In this document: one piece after another, positions 31,170 through 41,662 of the stretch | Layout of the letters: every line of letters begins with the position of its first letter | How positions within the stretch are numbered: position 1 is the first letter of the stretch | Assembly (NCBI GenBank): GCA_963575745.1 | Contig: CAUYUJ010001472.1 | Location: 36,891-100,890 of the forward strand | DNA: 64,000 nucleotides | Direction: 5' to 3' | Origin: Prorocentrum cordatum | Taxonomy: Eukaryota > Sar > Dinophyceae > Prorocentrales > Prorocentraceae | The notes under the pieces: generated by a model | What the model saw: only the letters and a program-made list of their open reading frames with translations | Database searches by the model: none | What the model was told of the DNA's origin: nothing | Translations under genes and position numbers: made by a program

Positions 31170-32405
31170 CGGCGCACCGGGGCCCGAGCCCCCCGGGGCC
31201 GCGACCTCTACCGCAAATGGGCGCGTGCAGGCCCCTGAGGCCCCAGAGGCCCACAAAACGCCACCATACTGCGCCAAGAGAACCCGACAATGCTCCAAGA
31301 GGGACCCGCGACGCCCGCAGGCCACTCCAAGACGCACAGCCCGCTCCGAGACGCGCGAGATGGCGCCCCAAACACCCCAAGACGCGTCCAAAACGGCCCA
31401 AGAATCTCCCGAGGCCCCCACGATTGCCCCACAGGCTCTCAAGAGGGCTCCAAGGCGACCCAAGAGGGTCCCAAGACGGCCCGAGAGGCCCCCAAGACCG
31501 CCCAAGAGAACCCCAGGACGAGCCCACAGGGGTCCCGGAGGTGGAAAACCATATTCAAATTCCGAGCTTTCGGCCCCAGAGGCTCCCAGGAGGCCCCAAA
31601 GGTCCGGCCCAAAATCGCTTCGGAGGGCGGTCCGATGATAAGCGTCGCGGCGGCCCCAGCCAGCCGCCCACCATTCTGAAAACAGCTTCAACAGTTCGTG
31701 GGGCGCTTCCAACGGCCCCAGAGGCTTCGAAGACGCCTCATAACCCGTGCAATTTGCCTTCCACGAGGGCCCCGACAGGCAAACATAGCCACATTCCTTT
31801 TGTAAGACGCGCATAATTACCGTATTGGTGTCTTTCGTCTTTGCACAATCCTTGACGACCTCAGGGGCCCCTGCGATCGCCCCATACACGGCTCAAGAGG
31901 CCCCCCAGAGGGCGCCAAGACGGCCCAAGAGGGTCCCAGGCCGGTCCCAGGCCGGTCCCAAGACGGCCCCAACGGCTTCCCAGAGGGCTCCTACAGGAGC
32001 CCAAGACGGGGCAATCCAGTTGGAATTGCCAGCCCCACGCCCCAAGAGGACCCCCGAGACCCCCGAGAGGCCCCAAGCAGCCAACACGAGGCCTCCAACA
32101 TGCCCCATAACCCGTGCAATTTTACCCCCCCAAAGGCCCCGAGAGGCAAAAATGGCCCCGTTCCCTTCGTAAAGCGTACATGTTAACTGCATTCGTGTTT
32201 TTCGTCTTCGCGCCGTGCTTGACAGCCTCCGGGACCCCTACGATCGCCCCAACACGGCCCAAGAGACCCCCCACAAGTCGCCAAGACGGCCCAAGAGGGT
32301 CCCAAGACAGTCCCAGAGGCAGCGGAGATGGCGCGAACGGCTTCCCAAATGCCAAAGTGTTGAGGCGCAGTTCTTGGGGTAACGCCCGGGGGCCTTCGCC
32401 CTGAG
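31170..32405 (+). repeat. ~300-bp GC-rich tandem repeats (CCCAAGAGG family, inverted relative to 270-1215)
   Basis: Long units recur at about 31770-32060 and 32125-32400. Both contain a CCCCGA(C/G)AGGCAAA word, TTCGT(C)TT and TTGAC(G/A) words, CCTACGATCGCCCC or CCTGCGATCGCCCC, and then runs of GCCCAAGAGGGTCCCAAGAC. The CAAGAGG/CCAAGACGG subrepeats are the reverse complement of the CTCTTGGG family. Confidence 0.8.
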
Positions 32406-32750
32406 GTGTTCTCTCACCGCGTCCATGATATCGCTTGCGTCCCTGCAGCCACATGCATGGCCCGCTCAATCAATCTACTCCTCAACGATCCCAAGGGCGC
32501 CCACGATGCCCCAAGTGCAACCGCTGCCTCCGTTTCGCCGCGGGCGTTTCGGTGCGAGCTTGGTATCGCGCGCGCCAGGTCCTTCTCTCACTCTTCCTTT
32601 CTCTCTGTCACTCTCTCTCTATTTTCTTCTTCCCTCTCTCTCTCTCTATCTCTTATATATATATATATGTATATAAGAATTCTTTATATCTCTCTCTCGC
32701 TCTCCCTCGCTCTCCACCTTCTCCGCCTCGGCCTCGCAGGTAGTGTCTAA
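32406..32750. other. Unassigned, with CT microsatellite
   Basis: Positions 32585-32715 are CTCTCT/TATATA repeats. No gene. Confidence 0.6.
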
Positions 32751-32754
32751 ACGA

Positions 32755-32985
32755 GAAGGGCTAACTCTAATTTATCGTTTCCCTGCCAGGTGGCGAGTTG
32801 CACGCGGGGGCCACGGGGGCGTCCACGAAAAGGGCTTAATCTGGAGTCAACCTTTCTCGGGGTGGACCCTTGCGACGCTCGGCGTCCACGAGAGGGGTTT
32901 AATCTGTAGTTAACACCCTCTCAGGGTGAATGTCTCGACGCTCACCCAAGGGAGGGTTAGCTCCAGAGTAGGCCTTTCTTAAATC
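32755..32985 (+). repeat. ~75-bp degenerate tandem repeat
   Basis: GAGAAGGGCTAACTCTA, AAAAGGGCTTAATCTGGAGT and GAGGGGTTTAATCTGTAGTT recur at about 32753, 32830 and 32893, separated by GGCGTCCACGA and CTCGACGCTC words. Confidence 0.6.
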
Positions 32986-33810
32986 CTGATTGCCGCCTCT
33001 TCCCTTCTGGCCGTGCTCCCCTCTCCCCTGGCCCCCCCCGGCCGTGGGGCCCCTCGGCCCCCCTGACCACGGGCCCCCTTTGCCCTCCCCGACCTCTTTA
33101 GTTTTTTGTCTTCGTCGTCGTCGTCCTGCGTCCTCGACCCCCTGGCCGCGTCCACCCTCCCGTGTGGTCCCGTCTGGAGCTCGGGGGCCCCGCCGACTCG
33201 CGGACGAGCCTCCTTCCTCCTTCCTCGGCGGCCGCGCTCTTCTTTTCCACTCGTCTGCGCGCCTCGCTCTCAGCGTGGCCCGGCACCGTCCCCCGCGCCT
33301 GCGATCGCCGGCGTTGCCAGCCACGTGCAACTGCTAGCACCCGCCGCTCGGCTCGGCCCTCTTCCTGGCCCAGCCGTCGCCCAGCCCTGGCCCCTGCGAC
33401 CGTCCCCGTGGCCCTCCAGCCCCGTTTCCTGCCTCGAAGCGCTTCCAGCTCCCAGCGACGACACAATCGACGATCCGATCGGGAGAAGCATTTCGATCTT
33501 GAAGCCGGCCAGGGGTCTGAGTGGGCCCATTTTTGGTTCCGACCAGCAGGAGGGGGGCGAGGTTGGAGGTTCTGGCTTCGAGGAGGTTTGTTGCCTCTCG
33601 CGGTTCCCGGGGGCCGCCTCTGGGCCCCTGGGACCGTCAGAAACGGCTCTGGGGGGAGCTAGCTGCACCAGATGGACCCCCGGGAGGGGTCGGGAGACCA
33701 ATGTTGAGTGGATTTGTCCACATCGTCCTCCTTGGTCTTCGGGGCCCATCCAGCTCAGAGCCCGTGGCCGCCTTCTGCATCGATCGAGGGTGGAGGCCGC
33801 TTGTTCGTCG
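32986..33810. other. C-rich stretch, no supported gene
   Basis: Many overlapping open frames are a consequence of high GC and C/T skew. None shows a motif I recognise. Confidence 0.5.
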
Positions 33811-34060
33811 GGCTCGAGGGCGAAGGCGACCCGTCCTCCTCCTCCTCCTCCTCCTCCTCCTCCTCCTCACTTCCTCCTCCTCCTCCTCTTCCTCCCTCCT
33901 CCTCCTCCTCCTCCTCCTCCTTCTCCTTCCCCTCCTTCTCCTCCTCCTCCTCCTCCTCTTCCTCCTCCTCCTCCTCCTCATCCTTCCCCTCTTTCTCCTC
34001 CTCCTCCTCCTTCCCATCCTCGCCCTCCCTCCTCGGATCGCCTGCGGCCCGGGGGGAAGC
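33811..34060 (+). repeat. (CTC)n cassette 1 with inverted-repeat flanks
   Basis: Left flank ...GGGCGAAGGCGACCCG (about 33818-33833), a CTC tract to 34032, right flank GGATCGCCTGCGGCCCGGGG (34035-34054). The two flanks are imperfect inverted complements. The same layout occurs at 37121-37415 and 58301-58665. Confidence 0.75.
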
Positions 34061-34610
34061 GTCCACCTGGAGGCAGTCGTCATGCCCCAGGGCCGTCGCA
34101 AGTCAGGCCAGGATGGGAACCTGGCTTGGGTTGCCCCGGAAGGGTCGGCAGCCTCCAGACAAGAGAAACGTGATCCACTTGCCCTAAAAGGGGGCCTGTC
34201 CCTCTACAAGGTATTCCCAAATAGCCCAAAAATAGTCAGGGGATGATTTTTCCTATACTAAATCATTTTTGTATGATTTATTTGTTTGTTTTTCGTCCCA
34301 AATCCGCCTGTAGGGGACATGCCCGACCTGCCCGTCAGGGTCTGCCCGCCCGACACGCCGCTAGGCTCGTTCTGCCGCGCGGGTGCCGCTGGCCCAGGCC
34401 CCCGGTGTATTCTCTGGTCATCGGAAAAATGGACGAATGACGTGGACCCAGTACAGCCCCTTGGCGCTGAAATGAGGCCCACTGGGCTGCGGAGGGGCTT
34501 CTGGTTCTCGGGCCGCTTCTTCGTGGCCGTTCGTGGCCGAGGCTCGCCGCAGCCAGGGCAGCCACTTCGTTCTTACTTGGCGGACCCTATCCATACCCTC
34601 GACGTCCTGA
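34061..34610. other. GC-rich, with a module shared with 36410-36480 and 59630-59775
   Basis: GGGGCCTGTCCCTC, an AT-rich stretch, then CGCCTGTAGGGGACATGCCC at 34190-34330 recurs in diverged form at 59630-59775 (GGGCCTGTCCCTC ... GCCCGCCTGTGTGCGGGGAC) and in part at 36430 (CCTGTAGAGGGACATGCCC). No gene. Confidence 0.5.
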
Positions 34611-34735
34611 TTTTTCCACGAAGGGGGCCTCCAGGTCTGGACCCCTTCCCAGGGACCGGCTTTTCGTCCCGAGTCGTTCTTTGACGGCCCCGAGGCCAGG
34701 CTAGGGTCCCCTCGAGGTCGGAAAACCAGAGAACA
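34611..34735 (+). repeat. Dispersed ~150-bp repeat, copy 1
   Basis: TTTTTCCACG, CCTCCAGGTCTGGACC, GGCTTTTCGTCCCGAGTCG, TTTGACGGCCC, GGTCCCCTCGAGGTCGG. The same order of words occurs at 37822-37995 and 57674-57830. Confidence 0.8.
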
Positions 34736-35099
34736 GCCTTCGGTCGTTTTTTTGTATTGTTTTTGTTTTTCGTTGTTTCTTTCACTTGGGTCTGGGGGTC
34801 GAAGCTCGGCCCCCAGACCTCTCGAGGGTGCATTCGGGCCAGAAGTGCAAGGGGAATCCAGCCGTGGCGACGAGTAGAGCGGACAACCACCAAAACCCTC
34901 ACTCGATCTTCGCACCGCCATCCTAGGCTCCTCCCATCGTGATTTCTTCACCACGAGGGGTGCCTGGGCGCCCGCGACAAGCCGCCGCCGCACGCGACGG
35001 GCTTTATAAATAACCCCTCTAGTCGCGCCCCGAGACGGGTCGGTAGGGTGGGCCGGTTTTTTCGCTTGAGACGTCTTTATCATCTATGGTCCTGAAGCT
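34736..35099. other. Gene-free stretch
   Basis: No recognisable gene or repeat apart from a TTTTTGTTTTTC-rich word. Confidence 0.4.
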
Positions 35100-35735
35100 T
35101 GAATTTTACATGATTTTCAGGGGTGAAGGGCGGGCCGTCTTCAAAATGTGGGTCTCCTTCAGCGCCGTGCATATTTGTCTTGAAGGTTTGCAGGAGTTTC
35201 ACAGATAGAGATCGGGCCGTTTTCAAAAGGCGGCTCTCGCCTTAGCGCCAGGTGCATTCGTTTTAACCGTGTGCAGAAAGCTCACAGGGATGGAGGGCCC
35301 GTTTTCAAAATGTGGCTCTCGCCTTAGCGACGCGCGCATCGTTTTAAACACTTGCAAGAGCTTCAGGGATGAAGGGCGGCTTCTTTTCAACATGTGGCTC
35401 TCGCTGTAGGGCCGCGCGCACTAATTCAAACAGCTTACAGCATATTCAACTATTCTGATGGTTGTCGTGTAAGAAATGCTGTTCTGGCGCGCTTTAGGGT
35501 TGTCAGGGCGCGACAGTCACCTTGATTCGCGGTGTTGACGTCCCAGAAATGGTGTTCCGGCACGATTCAGGATCGTCCGGTCGCAACAGGAACGCTGATT
35601 CGCAGCGTCGAAGTCACAGGAATGGTTTGGCACGGTTGAACGTTTTCAGACTGTTGTCTTCCAACGGGGCTCTCCCCCCTTGAAGCTTGATCTGCATAGG
35701 AGCCTATGGAGAGGGAGTGCGGAGAGAGGAATTCT
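35100..35735 (+). repeat. Left arm of a long inverted repeat, built from direct repeats
   Basis: The first part holds four ~82-bp direct repeats (TTCAAAATGTGG.TCTC, GCGCGCATCGTTTTAAAC, GCAAGAGCTTCA; 35120-35440). The second part holds about three ~85-bp units (CACGATTCAGGATCGTC, CGCGACAG, GATTCGC, GTCCCAGAAATGGTGTT; 35480-35660). It ends GGGGCTCTCCCC, GGAGCCTATGGAGAGGGAG. The reverse complement of 40225-40770 has the same two repeat types in the same order and the same end (GGGGCCTACGAAGAGGGAG). Confidence 0.8.
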
Positions 35736-35774
35736 TGCAACATTGTTGATGCATCTTGTGTTTACGCTGATTCT

Positions 35775-36058
35775 CCTCCTTCTCCTCCTCCTCGCCCTCC
35801 TCCTCCTTACCACCGACTTGTGGGTGTCGGGGAACTCCGAGGAAACTCCTCCTCGTCCTCCTCACTGTGGGGTCGTCCTCCTCCTCCTCCTCCTCCTCCT
35901 CCTCCTCCTCCTTGTGGGGTCCTCCTCCCCCTCCTCCTCCTCCTCCTCCTCCTCCTCCTTGTGGGGTCCTCCTCCTCCTCCTCCTCCTCCTCCTCCTCCT
36001 CCTCCTCCTCCTTGTGGGGTCCTCCTCCTCTTCCTTGTGGGGTCCTCCTCCTCCTCGC
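35775..36058 (+). repeat. (CTC)n with CTTGTGGGGTCCTC interruptions
   Basis: Runs of CTC are separated by TTGTGGGGTC at intervals of 54-72 bp (about 35911, 35959, 36012, 36035), so the CTC run plus spacer is itself a tandem unit. Confidence 0.9.
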
Positions 36059-37120
36059 GCCTCGCGCCCTGGCCGCCCCTCGCGGCCCGCCTCGGCCCGA
36101 GACTCCGCGCGGCGCGCCCCCCGCCGCGCCCTGGAGCCCGGCCCTCGCGAAGGGCCCCCGGCGCCCGCCCCTCGGGGGGGGGGCGCACGAGGCTGGCGGG
36201 CCGCTCGGCCGCCGCGCGCCCCGCGCCCGCGTCGGGTCGCCGAGCACCTCGCGCCTCGCGTCGGGTCGGGCATGCCCCCCTACGGGCGGATTTTGGGCGA
36301 CGAGCGAAAGATCCCCCCCCCAAAACAGTCAAGAATGGCGAAAGGTGGAGCCAAGACATCGTCCCCGGACTTCTGTTTTGGTGTGAAGGAAAGAGAGGAA
36401 CATAGAACATGACACATTGTTTTGGAGTGTTCCTCCTGTAGAGGGACATGCCCGACTGAAGCCTCGCGCCGCGCAGCGGCCCTGGACCCCCTCGAGTCGT
36501 GGTCGTGGCCTGGGGGTCGAGGTCGGGGGATCGATGCAGGGTCGAGGTGCTCTTGAGGATTCCAGGGTCGAGGTTCGAGGGCTCCGGGGCCGAGGAGGGT
36601 GAGGCGGGGAGCGGAGGAGAGGAGGATCGTGCCCATTTCGTGCCGCGGCGGCGCGCCCTGGGCGCCCAGGCACCCCTCGCGCCGTGAAGAGATCACGACG
36701 TGAGGATGCTAGGATTCTAGCACCGAGGTTTGAGGATCCAGGTTTGGGGATTCTAGGACTCGAGGATCGATGTTTGAGGATCGAGGTTTGAGGACTCTAG
36801 GATTCTAGGACCCTAGGACCGAGGTTGGAGGATCGATGAAGGTTCTTGGGGGCGTTTTCCGCCCTGCGCGTCGCCAGGGCTGGATTCCCCCAGCAATCCT
36901 GGCCCGAGCGCACCCCTGGAGAGGTCTGGGGGTCGAGCTTCGCCCTCCGTAACCCGACCCCCTCGCATCGCGGAGCAAGAATTGCGACTGCAGGCTTTTG
37001 TCGTGATCTGCGGCCTCTCGTGGGCCCCTACCCGGCCTCGGGACCTCGACGCAGAATGGAAAGCCGGTCCCAGGGAAGGGGTCCAGACTGGCGGCGCGCA
37101 GGGGGGGGGGTAGGTGGAGG
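36059..37120. other. GC-rich stretch; GAGGATTCTAGGA-type repeats at 36700-36840
   Basis: Positions 36700-36840 repeat GAGGATC.AGGTTTGAGGA, GGATTCTAGGA and GGACCGAGG words related to the 14-bp TCGA arrays at 38590 and 61910. Otherwise no gene is recognised. Confidence 0.55.
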
Positions 37121-37415
37121 GTGTCTCCGAAGGGCTTCGGCGACCGTCCTCTTCCTCCTCCTCCTCCTCCTCCTCCTCCTCCTCCTCCTTATCCTCCTCC
37201 CTCCTCCTCCTCCCTCCTCCTCCTCCTCCTCCTCCTCCGCCTCCTCCTCCTCCTCCTTCTCCTCCTCCGCCTCCTCCTCCTCCTCCTCCTCCTCCTCCTC
37301 CTCCTCCATCTCCTCCTCCCCCTGCCCCTCCTCCACCTCCTCTTTCTCCTCCTCCTCCTCCTCCTCCTCCTCCTCCTCGGGTCGCCTACGGCCCCGGGGG
37401 AAACTGTGCAGGGGT
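37121..37415 (+). repeat. (CTC)n cassette 2 with inverted-repeat flanks
   Basis: Left flank GTGTCTCCGAAGGGCTTCGG, CGACC; CTC tract with few interruptions; right flank GGGTCGCCTACGGCCCCGGG (37379-37398). The left AGGGCTTCGGCGACC is the near inverted complement of the right GGTCGCCTACGGCCC. Confidence 0.8.
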
Positions 37416-37639
37416 ATGAGGAGGCGGGAAGGCTTCTTAGAAGGCGTGGGCCTTGTCTGCAGATGTGAGGCCCGCGGCTTCTGAGAAGCGACCCACTCTG
37501 AAGAAGCGTCCCCCCTCCTACCTCCTTGTGCGCGCCGCCAACAGGGGTCCAGATTCGCTAGATCCGTGGGGCTCGGCGCCGTGAGCAAACCACCGCGACG
37601 CCGGGGGCTTTGCGGGCCCGTGCCCCGCCCCGGCGACGG

Positions 37640-37800
37640 CGACCACCTCCTCCTCGTCCTCCTCCTCGTCCTCGTCGTCGTCCTCGTCCTCCTCCTCCTC
37701 CTCCTTCCCCTCCTCCTCCGCCTCCTCCTCCGCCTCCTCCTCCTCCTCCTCCTTCTCCTCCTCCTCCTCCTCTTCCTCTTCCTTCTCCTACTCCATTTTC
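37640..37800 (+). repeat. (CTC)n tract
   Basis: CTCCTC with CGTC and TTC interruptions, directly upstream of dispersed-repeat copy 2. Confidence 0.9.
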
Positions 37801-37821
37801 GCAGGCATCCCGCTGCTCCAA

Positions 37822-37995
37822 TTTTTTCGATACGTGGGCCCCCGAGGCTTGGACCACTTAACCCCAGGGCCGGTTTTTCGCCCCTTCCCTTTTTTTTGAC
37901 GGTCCCAGGGCTCGGCGAGGTCCCCCCGAAGCCGAAAACAGCCCCCAAAACCGTCAGCTCCAATTTTTGTTGGAGCGTCGGATCTCTGGGGGTGC
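37822..37995 (+). repeat. Dispersed ~150-bp repeat, copy 2
   Basis: TTTTTTCGATACGTGGGCC, GGACCACTTAACCCCAGG, CCGGTTTTTCGCCCC, TTTTTTTGACGGTCCCAGGG, GGCGAGGTCCCC and GTTGGAGCGTCGGATCTC. It is closest to copy 3 at 57674-57830. Confidence 0.85.
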
Positions 37996-38029
37996 CCAGT
38001 TCGAGGCACAGTCGAGGCGCCAGGATCTC

Positions 38030-38590
38030 AGGGGCCGGGGGCCGCGGACTTCCGCACCTTCTGCGCAGCTGGTGCTGACGTGTCGCGGCCACGGCCACCG
38101 CCGAGGCCGCCGCTGCGGCCTCGACCGCGGTCGCCACTGCGTCGGCGGCGGCGGCGGCCGCTGCCTGGCACCTGCCGCGCGGAAGGTGCGGAAGGCGGAG
38201 GCTTTGGACGTCGCGCAGTGGGGGGGCGATAGACTCTGAGATCTTGGCGTCTCAATTTTTTCGATCCGGGCGTTTTCGCTTCTTTTTGTGCCCAGGGGCT
38301 CTCGCAGATCGATCGGGCCAGAAAAATGACGCAGACAGATGGGGTCTAGGGCTCAGGGCGTGATTTTTCACGATGTTGCAGTTCTTTCGCTACGTCGGAT
38401 CTCGGATGGGGGGGCATCTGCAGAAATGGGGCCTTCTGGGGCCCCTGACGGGGGCCCTTTCGGACCCCAATGGGGGGGCATTTGGGGCTCGAGAAGGGCA
38501 CCTTTCTCCCCCCCATTAATTCGCGCCCAGAGGCAGAGGGGATGCAAATGTCAGGATGCTCCAGAGGCACTGGCGGCCGCCACTGGCACC
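38030..38590. other. GC-rich gene-free stretch
   Basis: CGGCGGCGG-type sequence around 38090-38170, then GGGGGGCAT words. No gene is seen. Confidence 0.5.
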
Positions 38591-38592
38591 CT

Positions 38593-38855
38593 ATTCTCGA
38601 GCCTCGATCCTCGAGCCTCGATCCTCGAGGCTCGATTTCGAGCCTGGGCCCTCGAGCCTCGATCCTCGAGCCTCGATCCTCGAGCCTTGGTCCTCGAGCC
38701 TCGATCCTCGAGCCTCGGTCCTCGAGCCTCGATCCTCGAGCCTCGATCCTCGAGCCTCGGTCCTCGAGCCTCGATCCTCGAGCCTCGGTCCTCGAGCCTC
38801 GATCCTCGAGCCTCGATCCTCGAGCCTCGATCCTCGAGCCTCGGTCCTCGAGACG
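38593..38855 (+). repeat. 14-bp TCGA tandem array (CCTCGATCCTCGAG)n
   Basis: About 18 units of CCTCGAGCCTCGATC with T/G variation (CCTCGGTCCTCGAG). Each unit holds TCGA/CTCGAG palindromes. Related arrays lie at 61910-62120 (opposite sense, GAGGATCGAGGGCC) and 62530-63050. Confidence 0.95.
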
Positions 38856-38891
38856 GAGGCTGGCATTCTTGCCCCGTGGGTGCCTGGATTA

Positions 38892-39037
38892 GGGGGCCAC
38901 GAGCGAACCCTACCCCTACCCCCCACGATTTTTGAGGGGGAGGGTGGGTTCATTTCGCTCGTGACCTCCCGAATGAAGTGAAACCCACCCTCCTCAGAAA
39001 TCGTGGGGGGTAGGGGTAGGGTTCGCATGCGGCCCCC
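38892..39037. mobile_element. 146-bp foldback MITE with TA target duplication
   Basis: GGGGGCC at 38892 and GGCCCCC at 39037 are the ends of nearly symmetrical arms of about 65 bp (GCGAACCCTACCCCTACC, CCCCCACGATTT, GAGGGTGGGTT on the left; the complement on the right), with a loop near 38962-38968. TA occurs on both sides (38890-38891 and 39038-39039), the duplication typical of Tc1/mariner-type MITEs. It has no coding capacity and would depend on a transposase elsewhere. Confidence 0.85.
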
Positions 39038-39149
39038 TATGGATGCCGCAGTCGACAGTCACCGCCTCTGCCCATGCCCCTCGACTGGGGGGGCCGTGAG
39101 GCGCTGGAGCCCTGGCCCCGGGCCACGGATGCTCCCAGGTCTTAGGCCC

Positions 39150-39164
39150 CCTTCGTCGTCGTCG

Positions 39165-39249
<85 letters not shown>

Positions 39250-39535
39250 CGCCACCATCATCATCACCATCATCATCACCACCATCGTCAACCACGATAT
39301 CATGAGCATCATCATCAGCAGAATCGTCAGGACCATCATCATCATCATCACCATCATCATCATCACCACCATCGTCAACCACAACATCATCAGCATCATC
39401 ATCAACATAATCGTCAGGACCATCATCATCAGCAGTATCCTCATTTTCATCTTTCTCAGTATCGTCATTACCATTATCATTAACATCAACAGCATCATCA
39501 TCACCACCATCATCATGATGATGCCATATTCTCAT
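39150..39535 (+). repeat. (CAT)n / (CAC) triplet array
   Basis: ATCATC repeats with CACCAT and GTCGTC interruptions. Frames read as poly-Asp, poly-Met, poly-Ser or poly-Ile depending on phase and strand. Confidence 0.95.
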
Positions 39536-39559
39536 TATAGTTGTAGTGTTCATTATTTT

Positions 39560-39725
39560 CCCCTTTCACCTTCATCTTCTTGTTCGTATTCTCCCTTTTG
39601 CACCTTCTTCTGACTTATGATATTAGTGTCGTCTTCTTAGTCGTCACCTTGTTCTGATCTCTTTGCTTCGTCTTCTTCGCATTCATCGTCATCTTCTTCT
39701 TCTTCTTCTCCAGCGCGTTCCCTAT
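39560..39725. other. Short TC-rich spacer
   Basis: CTTCTTCG-rich, nothing recognised. Confidence 0.5.
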
Positions 39726-40200
39726 GATGATGATGACGATGAAATGTTGCTGATGATGATGATGATTAGAACGAGGAGGCGGATGAAGACGATGATGCTG
39801 AGCAGGAGGACGAGAGGAGGAGAAGGAGGTCGAAGAGGAGGGGCAGGAGAAGGAAGAGGGAGGACGGACGAGGGAGGAGGGAGGAGGAAGAAGGGAGGGG
39901 CGAGGAGGGAGGAGGAAGAAGAGGAGGAGGACGAGGAGGAATATAAGGAGTACGAGGAGCAGAAGGATGATGATGAGGATGCCGATGCTGATGCTGCTGA
40001 TGATGCTGGTCATGCTGACGATGCTGATGCTGCTGATGATGAGGCTATTGATTCTGATAGTGATGATCATGTTTATGATGATGCTGCTCATGATGATGAA
40101 GACGATGAGGTGGAGGAGGAGGAGGAGGAGGGAGGCAAGAGTAGGAGAAGGAAGAAATCATGCTGATGATGAGGAGGATGAGGAGGACCAGCTGAAAACC
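39726..40200 (+). repeat. GAT and GGA triplet array
   Basis: GATGATGA (39726-39800), then GGAGGA/GAGGAG (39805-39960), then GATGCTGATGCT (39965-40110) and GGAGGAG again. It is purine-biased, opposite in strand sense to 39150-39535. Confidence 0.9.
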
Positions 40201-40224
40201 AAGACTCATCATCGACGTTGGAAT

Positions 40225-40770
40225 AAAGCCTCCCTCCAAACTCCCTCTTCGTAGGCCCCTACAAGGGTTGACCTCCGCTGAGGCAACTGCCTCGTTGGGA
40301 CACAACCGTTTGGAGACCCTGAAGCGTGCCGAAACACCGTTCTGGGGATTTCAATTCCACGGAGCAACCTGACTGTTGCGTCTTGACGATCCTGAATCGT
40401 GGCAGAACACCATTCCTGGGACGTCTTCGCAGCGAATCATTGTATCTGTCGCGCCCTTACACCCTGAGTCCTTCCAAAACATTTCTGGTACGTTGACCAT
40501 GGGGATCAGTGTTTTTTGTTTGTTTTATTTTTTGTTTGCATTTGTTTCTAACGACTGTGCGCGGCGCCAAGGCGAGAGCCACATTTTGAAAGCCAGCCGC
40601 CCTCAATCCAAGTATCTCTTGCACATTTTTATGACGAGTGTTTGAAAACGACCTGCCCTAAATCCGTGGAGGTCTTGCGATTTTTCCTGACGAGTGCTCG
40701 CGGCGTGAATTCGAGAGCAACATTCTGGAAATGCAGCGCCCTCCATATGAGAAGCGGTTACCAACTTTGT
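40225..40770 (-). repeat. Right arm of the long inverted repeat
   Basis: Read on the minus strand this arm gives the 82-bp type units (TTTCAAAATGTGGCTCTCGC at about 40570-40600, and more diverged at 40640-40740). It then gives the 85-bp type units (GCCACGATTCAGGATCGTC, ACGTCCCAGGAATGGTGTTC at 40380-40430) and the end GGGGCCTACGAAGAGGGAG at 40243-40262, in the same order as 35100-35735. An intervening TTTTTTGTTTGTTTTATTTT stretch is not in the left arm. Confidence 0.8.
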
Positions 40771-41372
40771 AGCTGCAGGGTCGTACATGCTGGGGGAAGT
40801 TTGAGCGAAACGCCCTGCCCGCCCTTCGACCGGCCCTTTGGTGCGACAGGGAGGGGTCATGTAGAAAGAGCGGGAATGGAGGCGAGGGGGAGCGAGGAGA
40901 AGCAGCAGGATGGCGAGGGGGAGGGGTGCGTTTGCGTAGCAGACAAAACACGGACGGGGGGGGAGAAGGAATCGGAGGGGGACGATGGCGAGATGAAGGA
41001 GGAAGGACGCGGGAGCTTCGCAGCTTATTTTGTTGTTCGAGGCACCCGCCGGTCGCGGACCAAGCAGCCGCGCTGCACCCCGTCAGAGGCAGCGATGTCG
41101 GAGAGGTTCGGCGTGGACGGCCTGGATCGCGCGGAGCTCTTGGCCGGGCGCTTAGGAGATCGAAGAAGACACATTTTTGCATCGGGGACATCGTCGGGGG
41201 GGATAGCCTCTAGGCTTTAGGGGGGGAGGCGACGGGCTCGAGGTTCGAGATGCAAGGTTTTCGGGCGTTTTCGTCGGATCTCGGCGGTTCTCCAGGCTTG
41301 GGGTGCTCTCCAGCAGCTGCGCCTCGCCGAGAGAGCTCTGCGGGTTGCCCTGATCGCCCCGAACGGCCTTAG
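40771..41372. other. Gene-free stretch upstream of the kinase region
   Basis: G-rich tract at 40870-41010. Open frames here lack recognisable motifs. Confidence 0.4.
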
Positions 41373-41630
41373 TTGAACTTTATTCTTGTCTTGGTCTCAC
41401 TCCCAGAGCCGCTTCGTTGTAGCCTAGGACTTCCACGAGGTCCCCAAGGAGCCATCAGAGGCTCCCCGAGAATCCCCCACGACGCCTTCAAGAGTGCACC
41501 ATGGGCACCCCGATGGGTCCCCGAGAAGGCCCAGACGCCCCGAGACGGCTCCAGAGGCCCTTCAGAGACCACAGGGAGACGCACGAGGCCGCGATGGGCC
41601 TCCGAAGAGATCCCCATGATGCCCCAGAGG

Positions 41631-41662
41631 CCTCTGCCATTTGGGATCCAGTTCGGCTCAAG
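41631..41662 (+). other. Possible decayed double spliced-leader relic
   Basis: CCTCTGCCATTTGGGATCCAG (21 nt; 15 matches to DinoSL without gaps, ending in AG) is followed directly by TTCGGCTCAAG (10 of 11 matches to the SL 3' end). It lies 262 nt upstream of the kinase ATG. Tentative, because the first copy is weak and no search was possible. Confidence 0.3.

Noticed and set aside
31880-31892. CGGCTCAAGAGG as an SL relic
   Set aside because: It is one variant of the GGCCCAAGAGG subrepeat that fills this region.
38902-38925. CCCTACCCCTACC words as interstitial telomere repeats
   Set aside because: They are mirrored in both MITE arms and do not match a TTTAGGG register over several units.
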